The notes beneath the pieces are model-generated. The model was given only the letters and a program-made list of their open reading frames with translations, was not told the DNA's origin and did not search any database. 64,000 bases of DNA from Allodiplogaster sudhausi (lineage: Eukaryota; Nematoda; Chromadorea; Rhabditida; Diplogasteridae). Of the stretch, positions 47,315-58,100 are shown piece by piece. The DNA lies in assembly GCA_945643635.1 (NCBI GenBank), contig CALZFC010000005.1, forward strand, positions 10,976,001 through 11,040,000. The letters are read 5' to 3'. Both the position numbers and the translations under genes were made by a program. Position 1 is the stretch's first letter, and every line of letters starts with the position of its first letter.

Positions 47315-47663
47315 ATCTCTCTCTCTCTCTCTCACACTCTTTCTCAATTTTAATCTCTCTCTCTCTCGGTGTGTAACTTGTCGTAGAGAGCCGCGCTAGT
47401 ATTCCCTGTGTTTAACTCGAATTTTCTTTCACACCTAATTTTATTATCATAATTAGACAGAAAAATTTAATCAACCGCAAACTCCAATGTAGTGCCGTGC
47501 CACTTTTAATTTCTTCAGGTTTCTCGTTCACTTTCGATCCCTCTCTCTCTCTCTGTCTCTCTCTCTGTCTCTCTCTCTCTCTCTCTGTCTCTCTCGCACT
47601 CAACTCCGCCTCTAATAATTGTCCCTTCAAAAGTCTCAGCCCAGCCTCAGTTCCGCTTCGAGA

Positions 47664-50320
47664 ATGCACGGCATCCACCCGGTTGCGTCCCTCTCCTCTT
47701 GTTCCTGGTCCGTTGTCGCGGCCAGTGATTCGCTTCTCGTCCTCTCTTCTGCTATCCCTGAGCAGCTACTCCGTGAACACCACGTCCTTCCGCTCTCATC
47801 GCTGCAAACCTCCAGCGACCTCGGAGGTGGCGAGCTCTTCTCAAGTGGCTGCCGCTTCAACGTTCGCATTTTACATGCTGATCACCCACCGAATCCAGTC
47901 GTCTTTCTCGATGAGCGAACTCTTGCCACCATCGAATGTCTCTCCAATGATGGCGTCGTCGACTATCGACTGATGTTCGTCCGGGTCGATGACCATTCCG
48001 AGTTGGCCATCTCGTACTCAGCCGCCTTCAGCTTCTCGCCTTTCGACGGCGCTGCGCCGCTGCGAATGCTTCGGAGTAGTTCGAGCGACGCGCAACAACT
48101 GGAGTTTAAGGTGATCATGTCGCTGGGGCTCACAGCTCGAGGTGTTCATGTCCACCTCGATCACAGCATTGGACTCTTCAAAGTGGAGTGCCACGACAGC
48201 GATTACGTCACGATTACGTGTCCACTCGTAAGCCGGGTATCTGCGAGGTGGCAGCTAGAGAACATGATGAGCAGGGCCGAGTTCAAGGTTAGCACGGACG
48301 ACATAAATTACTGTAGTCAAATGGTACAGTAGTCAGGAGAAACAGTTGTCGTTACTTTACCCCGTCCTTGACTCTATGTAGCTAGGAGAAGCTTCGCAGA
48401 CTCCTTCTTTGCAAAATTTGAGCCCACTGGAGAGTACAACCACGCAAACTACTTGTTAGATTACTTGTAATTGTTTACTACTCGTATTTGTTATCTTTCA
48501 TACTTGTACTTGTTACCTCGTTGTTACCTCCAACTTGCTAGATCACTCTGTCTGCAATCGCATGTTTCTTTTTGCTTCAAACAAATACATACAGAACAGT
48601 TCCTATTTAATATTAAAGAGATGAGAGTAATAGGGGGCATTGTTATGAATACTGTAAAAAGCGGCTAAAGTGTTTATTTAATTTTCCTGACTATTGTATT
48701 GTCGTCTCTCCAAAGCACATGCTCTCTCGCTTTTCGTTCAGGAAAAAAGTCGAGAATTCAGGATTGAGTTTTCACCTCGTTTAAGTACGTCCTCGCACCG
48801 ACGCTCGCCGCCTGGCACGCGCCCGACCGCCCGCGGACGAGCGTGCTCATCTACGACCACTTCTGCCTCACGGCGTCCGTGCTCTACCGACGGACGGCCG
48901 TGATAGAAAAGGATGAGGCGCGGACGCGCCGCTACGGCGTCTACCACGCGCTCTACGAGGAATTCGCGCGCGTCGACGCGGCCACCACGCGGTGGCCGGA
49001 GACGTCGTTCGCCGGTGTGCAAAGATTCTTCTTCTCGGCGAACAAATCCGCTGATTGTGAGACTCAGGTCGGTCTATTCATCTTTTTATTTCATATTTTT
49101 TTCAGAAATTTAAAATTCTTCAAAAGAGATTTAAAAGGCAATGCAAGGCGATGACATTTATGAAATTAAAACATTTGAGCTGTAAGTCAAATTGACTGAC
49201 CTCGACCTCGGTTGCTCGACGACGCTGAGGCTGCGAGAAGTGCCGACCGACTGGAACAAGACGCTGAGGCCCGAGGGCGTCGTGCACTCTCCAGGCGGGC
49301 GAGTCTTCTTCATCCTCGACCGCATTTTATACCAGGTAGGCCATTTTCTTTTCTTTTTTACGAGACATGAAATATTGAATTATATTACATTACTAATTAT
49401 CAGTAAGTTACATGTACACATGGTAGATACATATACATATTCGTGTGGCATCCTCATCTAATTCCACCATTCTTTCCAGATGCGCCTGGGGGAACGTTGC
49501 TCCTCTTAGTGAGATCGCCCTCTCCGTGTGCTGGTCGCTGCTCTCTCCGACCATCCCTCCTAGCTCAAGAGTGATTTCTGCTTGGACCCTTTCTGCATTG
49601 TATTTTCTCTTTACTAATAAAGCTAAAGCAATTCCCCGCCTTTGTGCGGAAAGGAGAGAGAAGGTATGGCCTGCTCTCCATCCGAATGACTCTGCATTGC
49701 CTTGTGACCTGTTACTTATTGAGGAGAGAAAGCTTGCAAACTTTAAGAGTTTTTTATAAAGCAAACTAAAATATAATCAATACATAGAAGAAAAAGGGAT
49801 TTTATATCAAACGAGACGAAGAAAGAGATGAAGATCTCGATAGTAGAAATCTCGAATGAATAAAGAAGAGAAAAGGAAAATGAGAAACGAGGAAGACGAG
49901 GAGTGACTGGCTGAAGAGGAGTAGGGACTGGTCAGCTGGATCCAAGAGTTCCGGCTGGACAAGACAAATAGAAGGTCGCTGATGCTGCAAGCGAGTCAAG
50001 GACTTCTCGCACCCAATACTTTTCTTTTTAGGATCCGGTTTCAGTTCATGGTCGGTAAGCGAAATCATGTTGTGATTTCGGCACGCAAGCGGTAAGCCCG
50101 AAACCTAGAACATATTTTCTAGGTAAGCCGAGACCCGCTATCGTCTTAACTATATTTATATTTTCGTTCTTATTCTGTGCAGTTCAGCTACTTTGTGGTA
50201 GCAAGCTGCCCGGTGAGGCGATTCCTTGAGTGATTTCTTTCTACTCAAATGGCCTTTGGTATCATTTTGTGTATAACTAAATATTCTTTTCAGTTTTATT
50301 GGCCGGGGGGAGAAGAATGA
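47664..50320 (+). CDS. Unrecognised multi-exon protein
   Basis: Exons 47664-48287, 48786-49056, 49187-49335, 50183-50212 and 50294-50320 (stop TGA) join in phase to about 366 residues. No known domain was recognised. The first exon (208 codons) is rich in beta-like segments (VVDYRLMFVRVDDHSELAIS, VHVHLDHSIGLFKVECHD). The second has TSVLIYDHFCLTASVLYRR and RYGVYHALYEEFARVDAATT. The third has LRLREVPTDWNKTL and GGRVFFILDRILYQ, and the end is FSYFVVASCPFYWPGGEE. The upstream frame is open to an earlier ATG at 47619, so the start is uncertain. An alternative last exon at 49480-49509 would end MRLGERCSS. Coding bias is strong: GC-rich third positions as in the other genes. It is convergent with the F-box pseudogene, whose stop is about 250 bp away. 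Confidence 0.6.
49905..50110 (+). repeat. Dispersed repeat, copy 2 (in the last long intron of the 47664 gene)
   Basis: Direct-orientation relative of 46480-46720. The best conserved block is gttgtgatttcggcacg near 50069. Ends and class undetermined. Confidence 0.7.
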
Positions 50321-51406
50321 GAAGAAGAACGTTACTTATGTCGGAGAACTGGGAGAGAAGGACGACCACGAACACTGCAAGAAAGAGGAGAAACTAATTC
50401 AAAAAGGAAGAAGGGTCTTCGAGAGTAGATTGAACTAATCCCATGTTGCCTCAATTGTCTGCCATAAGACATAAAAGGTCACAAAGAAGGAAGGGGTCAA
50501 AAGATTTCATTAGGCACATATTTCAATTTTCCGTCCCTTGCTTTACAACGATATATAATTTAGGACCTCCTTTCAGACCGCGGCGAGCTCGCTGAGCTGG
50601 ATATGCTCGAAGGAGCCGATCATCGTGGTAAGAAGGGCGGCGAACGGCTCGCCCTTCACTCTCTCCGCTTCCTTCTTCTGCTGCGCCGTCTTCAGCAAAT
50701 CACCGGGGCTAACCCTTCAAAAGGAATTAAAATAGAGATTGCATTTATTAACTTGGATCTTGTTGTTGGAAGAAACGATGGAGGGAATGGAAGAGGAACT
50801 ATTTGAGTCCTTCAAATCAAGTGAACAAGTCACTATAGCCAACTCATCTCAATTATATGTTAAATCATAAATAACTAAAATAGTTTTACTACTTATCATA
50901 GTATTACTGTAGTCTTGTTGATTAAGGCAGATTACTTTTCGAGCACTGACACTGGGTGAGCGAGTTGAGGCGAGACAGCGATCTTCCGAATGTTCGGAAA
51001 GAGCTTGCTGAGAGTCGGCCAAGTATCCGGCATCACTGCGCATCCCTGCAGGTGGAGGCTCTCCACGGACTCGAAAGGCTCCTCAACGAAAAAGTGATCA
51101 AGCTAGTTTAAATGTGTAAAAACAAATAATAAATGAAAATATTATATATTCTATTTATAGATTACAGCACTTTGTGTGATCACTACTAATCGAAATATAC
51201 AAAATTTGATTTTCACACAACAAATATCAATTAGTAACTATTATAATTATGCAAATTTTTTCACTATTCGCTTGTCAAAACGCTAGGAATAAAAATTGCT
51301 CACCTCAAAGATCGCCTGCAGCTGTCCGATCGAGATTGTGCCGATCCCGTTGAAGTTGACTTCGCGAATTCTCTCCGGGTTCACGTGGTGCATCACCTTG
51401 GACCAG

Positions 51407-51466
51407 CCGCGGCATTAATCTTGCCTTTTGTCCTGGACATGTCATGGACAAGCGGTCATGACCGTT
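51407..51466 (+). repeat. Left terminal inverted repeat of the transposon
   Basis: 60 bp matching 55077-55136 in reverse complement with no difference seen. Confidence 0.93.
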
Positions 51467-51899
51467 TCAGAATGAAACGGACACATGTCCTGGACACATT
51501 CACTTCTGCCTATCTTAATACACAGGGGTCTAGGACATGTCTAAGACATGTCCCAGACGTGTCCTGGACAAAACAGGAAAAAATCGCAACGGTCATGGAC
51601 ACTTTTCTCGGCTTGTCCCTTATGTGGTCATGACCATGGCGAGAGAGTGCGTAAAGGTGGAGAACACAGAGTGACACGCTCGCGGATACTACCGATGTCC
51701 AAGACAAATTATCGCATGAGACACAGTTTATGACAGACGGCACCTTTATACAGTAATGTTTGAAACTAAATTAGCGGGAATATTTAAGAGGAGCCAGCAA
51801 TTTTCTGAAATATGAAAGACATACTTTCTGCCTTTTTTTATTGACTGCACTTATTTCATGTTGATTTGTTCTTTTTTACAGATTTCAGCCTAATTCTTG

Positions 51900-53324
51900 A
51901 TGCCGTCTCCACCTTTGTCCGGCGAGCAGCGCGACGTGCTGTTGAAGGAGATGCTCAAGAATCGTCATATCCTTGTTGAAAACAACAAGACGCGCGAACC
52001 CGGATTTCTGGAAAAGAAGGAGCAGACATGGAAGCGAATCGTAGAATTCGCCGCCATACGATTTGGGTAGGTTTTTTTTTATTTTCGCAATATCAGACAA
52101 TGTTCAAAAGCTTATTCGCATAATAATGCATTGATGTGTTCACATGTTTAAAATCTACATTCAACTAATTGAGCCGCACCGTCACGAAGACGCAGCTGAC
52201 AAAGCTGCTCAGCAGGGCCATGTCGAATGCTCGTGCCGCGGCTGCGAGGAAATCGAAGTATTTATAGGTTTTCTGCGTAAATTTTTATCCATCAAGCATA
52301 AAATAAATCAAATTCCAATTTCTTCTAAGGTATCGAAATCAAACGGGTGGCGGAGTGGATTTCGAAGAAGAAGAGGCAATCGATTCCATGGATCTGCTAG
52401 GCCAGCAACAGCAAGATGAGCTTCTGGAACTTTATGCGAACACGCCAGCATATGCAGGGATTGATGGCGGCGAGGAAAGCGTGCTTGGCTTGGTAATTTT
52501 GCTGATATGCATAACTTTAAACATTTCTTCGCTTCACTTTACTTTATATCCTTTCTGTATATTCAGATTTTTGTTTGTTTTTTAAGGCCCGTCATTCCAT
52601 ATCGATCGAAGAGGAAGTTGTCGTCGATGCGGATCAGCTGAGCGAAGACGAAAGCGTCGAGGTTGTGGATGTTCCCCAGCATCCGGATTTGAATGAGATG
52701 CGTCATAATAGAAGAGCCGAGTTCCGGCCTCCGCGCGTCCTTCAAGAGGCCGCCAATTCAGAAGTTATTAGCTCAAATATTTTAACATAAATATGTTGCA
52801 CAGGGCAAAGTTGGGGTTAGTTATTATTCAGAGGGTTTCTATTCATCTCACTATATTAATTGTCGGTGATTGATCAGGAAGGCCGTCCTAGTTCATCCCG
52901 CGTGTCCAATCAGGCGACTGAGGCTATGATTCGCCGAAAGCATATGGAGCTGCTCGAGGTTTGAACTTTCCTGGCGGATTGGTTGGGATGAGCTGTTTTG
53001 TTTTCGGTCGAAACTGACGCGTTTCGTCGAATGAGCTCGGCAATGCGTGATGTTTCTGCGATGTGTCAACACACAAAGAAGCTAGTGGAAGAGGCAGGAG
53101 AGGCTTGCCGCGCGAATACACGTCTCGCAAATGCTGTCTTGATGTTGCTGACTGGAGCCAACTCGGATCCCTGTCCGCTGGGCGCGCAATCTGCTCGGCT
53201 CGGCCGTATTCAAGATAGGCTCAACGATATCGCTGGTGCCAATGGTACGCAGTACATTCCTAATACTACGGATGGAGCTGTTGATCCGGCTTTTGAAAAT
53301 TCAACTGTTGGCTCGAGTATTTAA
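51900..53324 (+). CDS. Transposon Myb/SANT-like DNA-binding protein
   Basis: Exons 51900-52066, 52174-52257, 52330-52492, 52587-52763, 52878-52958 and about 53010-53324. The N-terminus (EQRDVLLKEMLKNRHILVEN, TWKRIVEFAAIRFGRTVTKT, LTKLLSRAMSNARAAAARKS) is the trihelix/MADF-like fold found in the second protein of Harbinger elements; it is thought to bring the transposase to the element's ends and into the nucleus. An acidic middle part follows, then a helical C-terminus (AFRRMSSAMRDVSAMCQHTK). The last intron ends CG where AG is expected, so the final exon may no longer be spliced correctly. Family assignment comes from pattern and from the adjoining transposase. Confidence 0.72.
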
Positions 53325-53721
53325 CATATATTAGTCTCCGAAAAGCATAATCTATTGAAATTATTTAGAAATTTATTTTAATATTCTTCTTCTTAACATT
53401 CGTGTTCGTAAGTAGATTCATGATCTTAAATACTTTCGTGCTCTTTAGTACATTCGTGCTCTTAAGCACATTCCGGCCCTTCTTTTGTGCTTGTTTTTGT
53501 AATTCAACAATACTCTTGATAATTCCCCCATTTTATCAACTTGTGTTGCACTTACAGTATGCTCAGTAGAAGTACCGTATACAGTTTAACTTGTAATCAC
53601 AAGCCTTGATTTCTTTATGTAAGAGGTTTTCCCTTTTTGTTATTGACGTCAGTCTTGTTTGCATATTAACATCTTTATTTAATATCTTTATTTATCATCC
53701 GAATTAAAGTTCTAATACGAA

Positions 53722-54902
53722 TTACATGTTGTTTACCATATGCTGGCGTGGGTCTGCTCCAACTGGAGGCATTGGCATTCTAGCCATTCTAACATTTGTG
53801 ATGGGGAATCCGCCAGTTATTCTATCAATGACAATGTTATGCAAAACACAACAATTATGGATGACTTTGGAAGCTTCTCTGGGAGACATACGAAGGGAAT
53901 CTTACAGGACACGGAATCTGACTTTCAACACTCCTATGACTTGTTCTACAAGAACTCGGACATGGCGAAGAGCACAATTAAAATCAACTTCCTGAGGAGT
54001 ATTAGCAGCCCTTAGTGGAGTGACTAGGGTAGTTGAGTTGGCGAAGCCTTTGTCACCCAATAAGACATATTCCGGTGGAATTCTTCCTGCTAAGATTGCC
54101 TGGCCAAGCTCTGAGAATTGCAAAATAAAACTATCATGGCAAGAGCCAGGCCATTGGGCATTGACATATACAATTCGCCCGTATGCATCAACAACCAACA
54201 ACGCATTAATGGCACAATAGCCTTTTCTACAACGATACTGCCACGGTGCAACCGCAGGAGTTTTCAGCGGAATCAAGCTGCCATCAACGATTCCAATAAT
54301 GTCTAAACAACCATATGATTAGCACCAATATTTTTTTTTTCAAGAGATTTTCAGAAGGTTTACTTGGAAAAGGGCATCTCGTCGCAAATGCATCAGCCGT
54401 AGCTCTACAGTAGTTTTGCGAATCGAGCGGGAATCGAATCCAGTCTTGGGAAATTGACGTTATGCCTCTTGATGCTCTCCAAAAGCAGTTACTGATTGTG
54501 GACCCCGCGTTCGTACCCGAGGTCGACCCCGAGGTCGACCCCGCGTTCGTACCCGAGGTCGACTCCGAGGTCGACCTCGCGTTCCTACCCGAGGTCGACC
54601 CCGCGTTTGTTCGCGAGTTAGTAAGCCAGCTCTAGTTTAAGTTCTATTCCACTCTAGCATTACTTTTCACAGCGAAAATAAACAACCTGATGAGATGGTG
54701 TGATCGTCCAAGATCCTTGCATGTGTAGATTCAGGAATGGAGAAATTAGACCAACAAGGTAGTTGACTTCGGCAGGGAGAAGACGGTACCTTCTCACAAA
54801 GAGATCCTCGTTTGGCGAACATAACCGATGATAGTTCTGCCTGATGTAGGGAAGATTTAGCCTTCTCTGTCGTAAAGGTGGCCGTTGAAGATGTCCTGCC
54901 AT
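53722..54902 (-). pseudogene. PIF/Harbinger DDE transposase with an in-frame stop
   Basis: Three exons, 54687-54902, 54364-54631 and 53722-54302, in phase. The core reads RCPFPNIIGIVDGS, then LLVVDAYGRIVYVNAQWPGS with HDSFIL (first catalytic Asp), LLGDKGFA (second Asp), and VEQVIGVLKVRFRVL (Glu), followed after a TAA at 53902-53904 by LRMSPREASKVIHNCCVLHN, the expected C-terminal part of the DDE_4 domain. The stop truncates about 60 residues. A 31-nt intron spanning the stop is formally possible, but it would delete conserved residues. Exon 2 contains a coding minisatellite. The enzyme would cut and rejoin the element's ends. Apparently inactive unless the stop is bypassed or a sequencing error. 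Confidence 0.85.
54500..54618 (-). repeat. In-frame minisatellite inside transposase exon 2
   Basis: On the - strand, tandem variants of gggtcgacctcg and ggtacgaacgcg encode repeated NAGSTSG / GTNAGSTS blocks leading directly into NAGSTISNCFW, the conserved segment before the catalytic core. The frame stays open across the array, so the repeat is translated. Confidence 0.85.
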
Positions 54903-55076
54903 TTACCTATAAAATATTGCTGTGCAAAATATATCAAATGAGCATCAAAATGACAATAAAAATATAAGAATGTAAGAAAATTGTATCCAGTACACTGTCT
55001 TTGACATGTCTTTGATATGGTCATTACCATGTCAAGGACATGTCCCTGACATGTCCTTGACATGGTAATGACCACG

Positions 55077-55136
55077 AACGGTCATGACCGCTTGTCCATG
55101 ACATGTCCAGGACAAAAGGCAAGATTAATGCCGCGG
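55077..55136 (-). repeat. Right terminal inverted repeat of the transposon
   Basis: Reverse complement of 51407-51466. Confidence 0.93.
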
Positions 55137-58100
55137 CAGGTGTGCACACTCCAGAGGGTGTGGACCGTGCGACGGAGAGTAGGAAACAGCTTGCGAAGGA
55201 TGTCGAGAGAGAGCACGGAGATCGAGCCAAGCTGACGGAAGACAAGCTGCAAGCTTTTCGAAAATAGATATATATTTTGAGTTTGAATAAGAAACTTTTT
55301 AACGAATAAATAAAATTGCCCAAAAATATTGAATTTTTTTTTTAAGTTAATACAAAACAGCAGAGTATCAAGCAAATCAGTTGCTAAGGTTAACAATCAA
55401 TAGAGAAAAAAACGGTGAAATAATAATTTGATAACCTCATGCCCTGCACGGCAGGAGAGACGGAGAGAAGAAAGATCTTCGAAGGAAAGGAAGGAGGTGA
55501 TGAGGAAGAGAGGAAACGCTGGAAGAGACAGGAGACCACTTGACTCACGAATCGAATACGCCGCGGCCAGTGAAGGCGAATCTGAGGGAACATTTTCAGT
55601 GTATATTCGCGGGTTTCAAAAAGAAGAGAAAAATCTTAGCAGACAATGTGATTCTGATCAAGGCTACGATGGTTTGAAGGTCCAACAAGGGTACAGTAGA
55701 GCCCCGCAAAGAGCCCCTCAATCCTCGAGACATCCGCGGGCAAACCTGATGAAGCTGCCGCGGCGCTGGCGGCGCTCTCCTCCTTGTCCGCTGCGCAGGC
55801 GACACCGTCTTCCTCGGCCGCTACGCCGCTCTTCAAACAACAAATTTGTTCTTTCGAAACAAAGAGACAAAATAAGTTAATGAGGAGGGGAAAAAAGCCC
55901 TAAAAGTCTCCCTATTAGGTAGATTTACAAACCGTGAAGACAGACTCATCCGCAATGGTGTGGTGGTCGTAGAACTGTGACTCGCCCAGCGGAGGGACAC
56001 TTAAAATAATGTTTCAGAATTATACCTTTAAACAATCTTTCTTTTCTATCTTGATTTTGGTCTTATTGTTAGAACAAAAATTTCCAGGCTTGCTTCAGTG
56101 AGCTAGAATTTTTTAGTTGATTATTTTTAATATGAAGGGAGAAAGAATGTTAGGGCCCCCGTACGCATAGGCGGCTGCGAAGTGGCGAAGCATGTAAGCG
56201 CACTTGCTCGCCCAGCCCGGATACGTGGTGAAGATGAGATGGAGCACCGAGCGGGGAATTCGCTTTCCGCGGGGAAGCCACCTAGGAAACACTTCCAGCA
56301 GGGCTAGGAGCAGGCCTGCAGAAATAGGTAACTTAGTGGGGGGGGGGGGGTGCAGGTAACCCAAAGGCCTCTCAGACTTCATCTGTCCCTCTCTTACACT
56401 CTTTAACTCCCTCTCACCCCGCCCTTATCTCTGTTGTCTGTTTCTCTAGCTGTGTGAAGAGAGAAAAGAGAATGGGAGTTACCAACGATAGGGTCATAAG
56501 ATGTGAAGCGTGAGGCGAGGATGAGTCGATGCCTTTGTTGATGCCGGTGCAGAAAGCGGTGGTTATCTGTTCATGCATTTATTTTATTTTAATATTAAAG
56601 TTTTGTGTCATATTTGAACATGTTTATTTAGTTCATCAACTACTTTTTAAAGAAGTTAATGTGTGCGCTAACCTTCTCGAGTATACAGCAGTCTGAGCTG
56701 TGGTTGATGTGGAAGTGAACGAGAGTAAGCGCCGCCTCCACGCAGCACTTGCTCCTACTCGGCCATTTAGCTTTAGAATCTTAGTCAAGACTATGAAAGT
56801 GTAACTGTGCTCCATGGAATGTGCATATTAGTGTCTACTTACATATGATATATGAACGACGCTTTTTGCTATGTGATATTCCATTCGGCCCATTTGGCCG
56901 CGGCCGATATCTCCGCGACCTACATAGCATTGACCCCTCGTCGTTGTATATGTATGCTGTAGAACCTTGAGAAATGCGCCGATGGGGCTAAAGGCGAAGT
57001 GAAAGAGGATGTGATTGCAGTTGATGAACATGATTCCACATTCGGCATTTTACAGACGCAACGATCGTACTCCTGAACGGATTTGATGTGCTATGAACAA
57101 TAGATAACGTTACTAGTGTAGCGATCTAAGGTGTCAGTTTTTTTTTGAGAGACGTGTCTATCGTATATCTAAGAGGATTAGGTATACGATACGGGGCTAC
57201 GGTAGGAATTGAAGGAGAAGTTTAGATGGCTCACCGGCAAATGGACACGTCCCTGCATGAGTCGCTTGCGGACGGCGTCGAGAATGAGGATGCGGAAGCC
57301 GTTGTCCACGAAGTTGTCGGTTTTGTTATGGAAGTCAAGCAAGGACCAAAGAGAATGAACGATGAAGCTGCAATAAAATGGCCTCTGTTTCCACCTCTTA
57401 ATCCTTCCCAGTGTCACCCTCAAAGAGTAGATAGGAGGGACTAAGGACAAGGAGAGAAAAGTATTTAATCAAAGAAACCCGGCGAGGCAGTCATTCTTGT
57501 CTTGTATGCTGTTGTGGAAGAAGACTCGCGCCTGCTGCTCGGAGAGCAGCAACTTTCCGAAAGAAGTCGCGAAGGCGTTCTGGAAAGAAGCAAGTTGATC
57601 AAGGTGAGAGAGAATGAGAGTGTGAGAGAGAAAGAAGGATCTATAATCCGTAACCTAACCCTCTGGCTAGCAAATCGGAGGAATCCTCCCATTACCAGAA
57701 CACTCTGGTAGTTCACGTGCGCAAAGAGGGAACGACTGGCGAGCCAGACGTCTCGAGCCGTCTGGAAGACAAGAATGACCAGAAGTCTTGGACGGTATTT
57801 TGACCCTTTACCAATTTCCAACACCTACATATTAAAAAAATCCAAATTCATTCCAAGCTTCCCGTTTCTCTTGCAACCTTCGAGTTGTCTTGGTCTCCGA
57901 CGGCTTCAACGTGATCTTTGAAAAGTGCCAGCGCCGCTTTCAGCTCTTCTGCTTTCTGTATGGGAGATTCGACCATTCGCGAGAAGCGGCGGAGAACAGA
58001 CTGGCAGAAGTCGGGCAGAAAATGATGCTGAAAAGAGAAGATATTTAAAAATTTATTCTTCATATCTTAATTTTGAAAGGGTCTCTCCATTTCTAGTTGA

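Larger units (their letters stand above)
43394..47663. other. Intergenic region with weak exon candidates only
   Basis: AT-rich DNA with CT tracts at 44440-44660 and 47270-47335 and a repeat copy at 46480-46720. Only two weak exon candidates (45119-45256; about 45845-46310) were found. No other supported features. Confidence 0.5.
51407..55136. mobile_element. PIF/Harbinger-like DNA transposon, 3.73 kb, nearly intact
   Basis: It has 60-bp terminal inverted repeats that look identical, starting CCGCGGCATTAATCTTGCC, and a 3-bp target duplication (CAG on +, CTG on the sense of the host gene) at 51404-51406 and 55137-55139. Subterminal DNA has many gacatgtc-type motifs at 51480-51620 and 54990-55080. 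It carries two convergent genes, a Myb/SANT-like DNA-binding protein (+) and a DDE transposase (-), the usual pair for this superfamily. Removing the element restores the reading frame of the host exon (HTW... as in the left paralogue). The near-identical ends point to recent insertion. Confidence 0.93.

Noticed and set aside
49480..49509. Terminal exon MRLGERCSS for the 47664 gene
   Set aside because: In phase, but the alternative path to 50183 and 50294 gives a longer, more natural C-terminus. Kept only as a possible splice variant.
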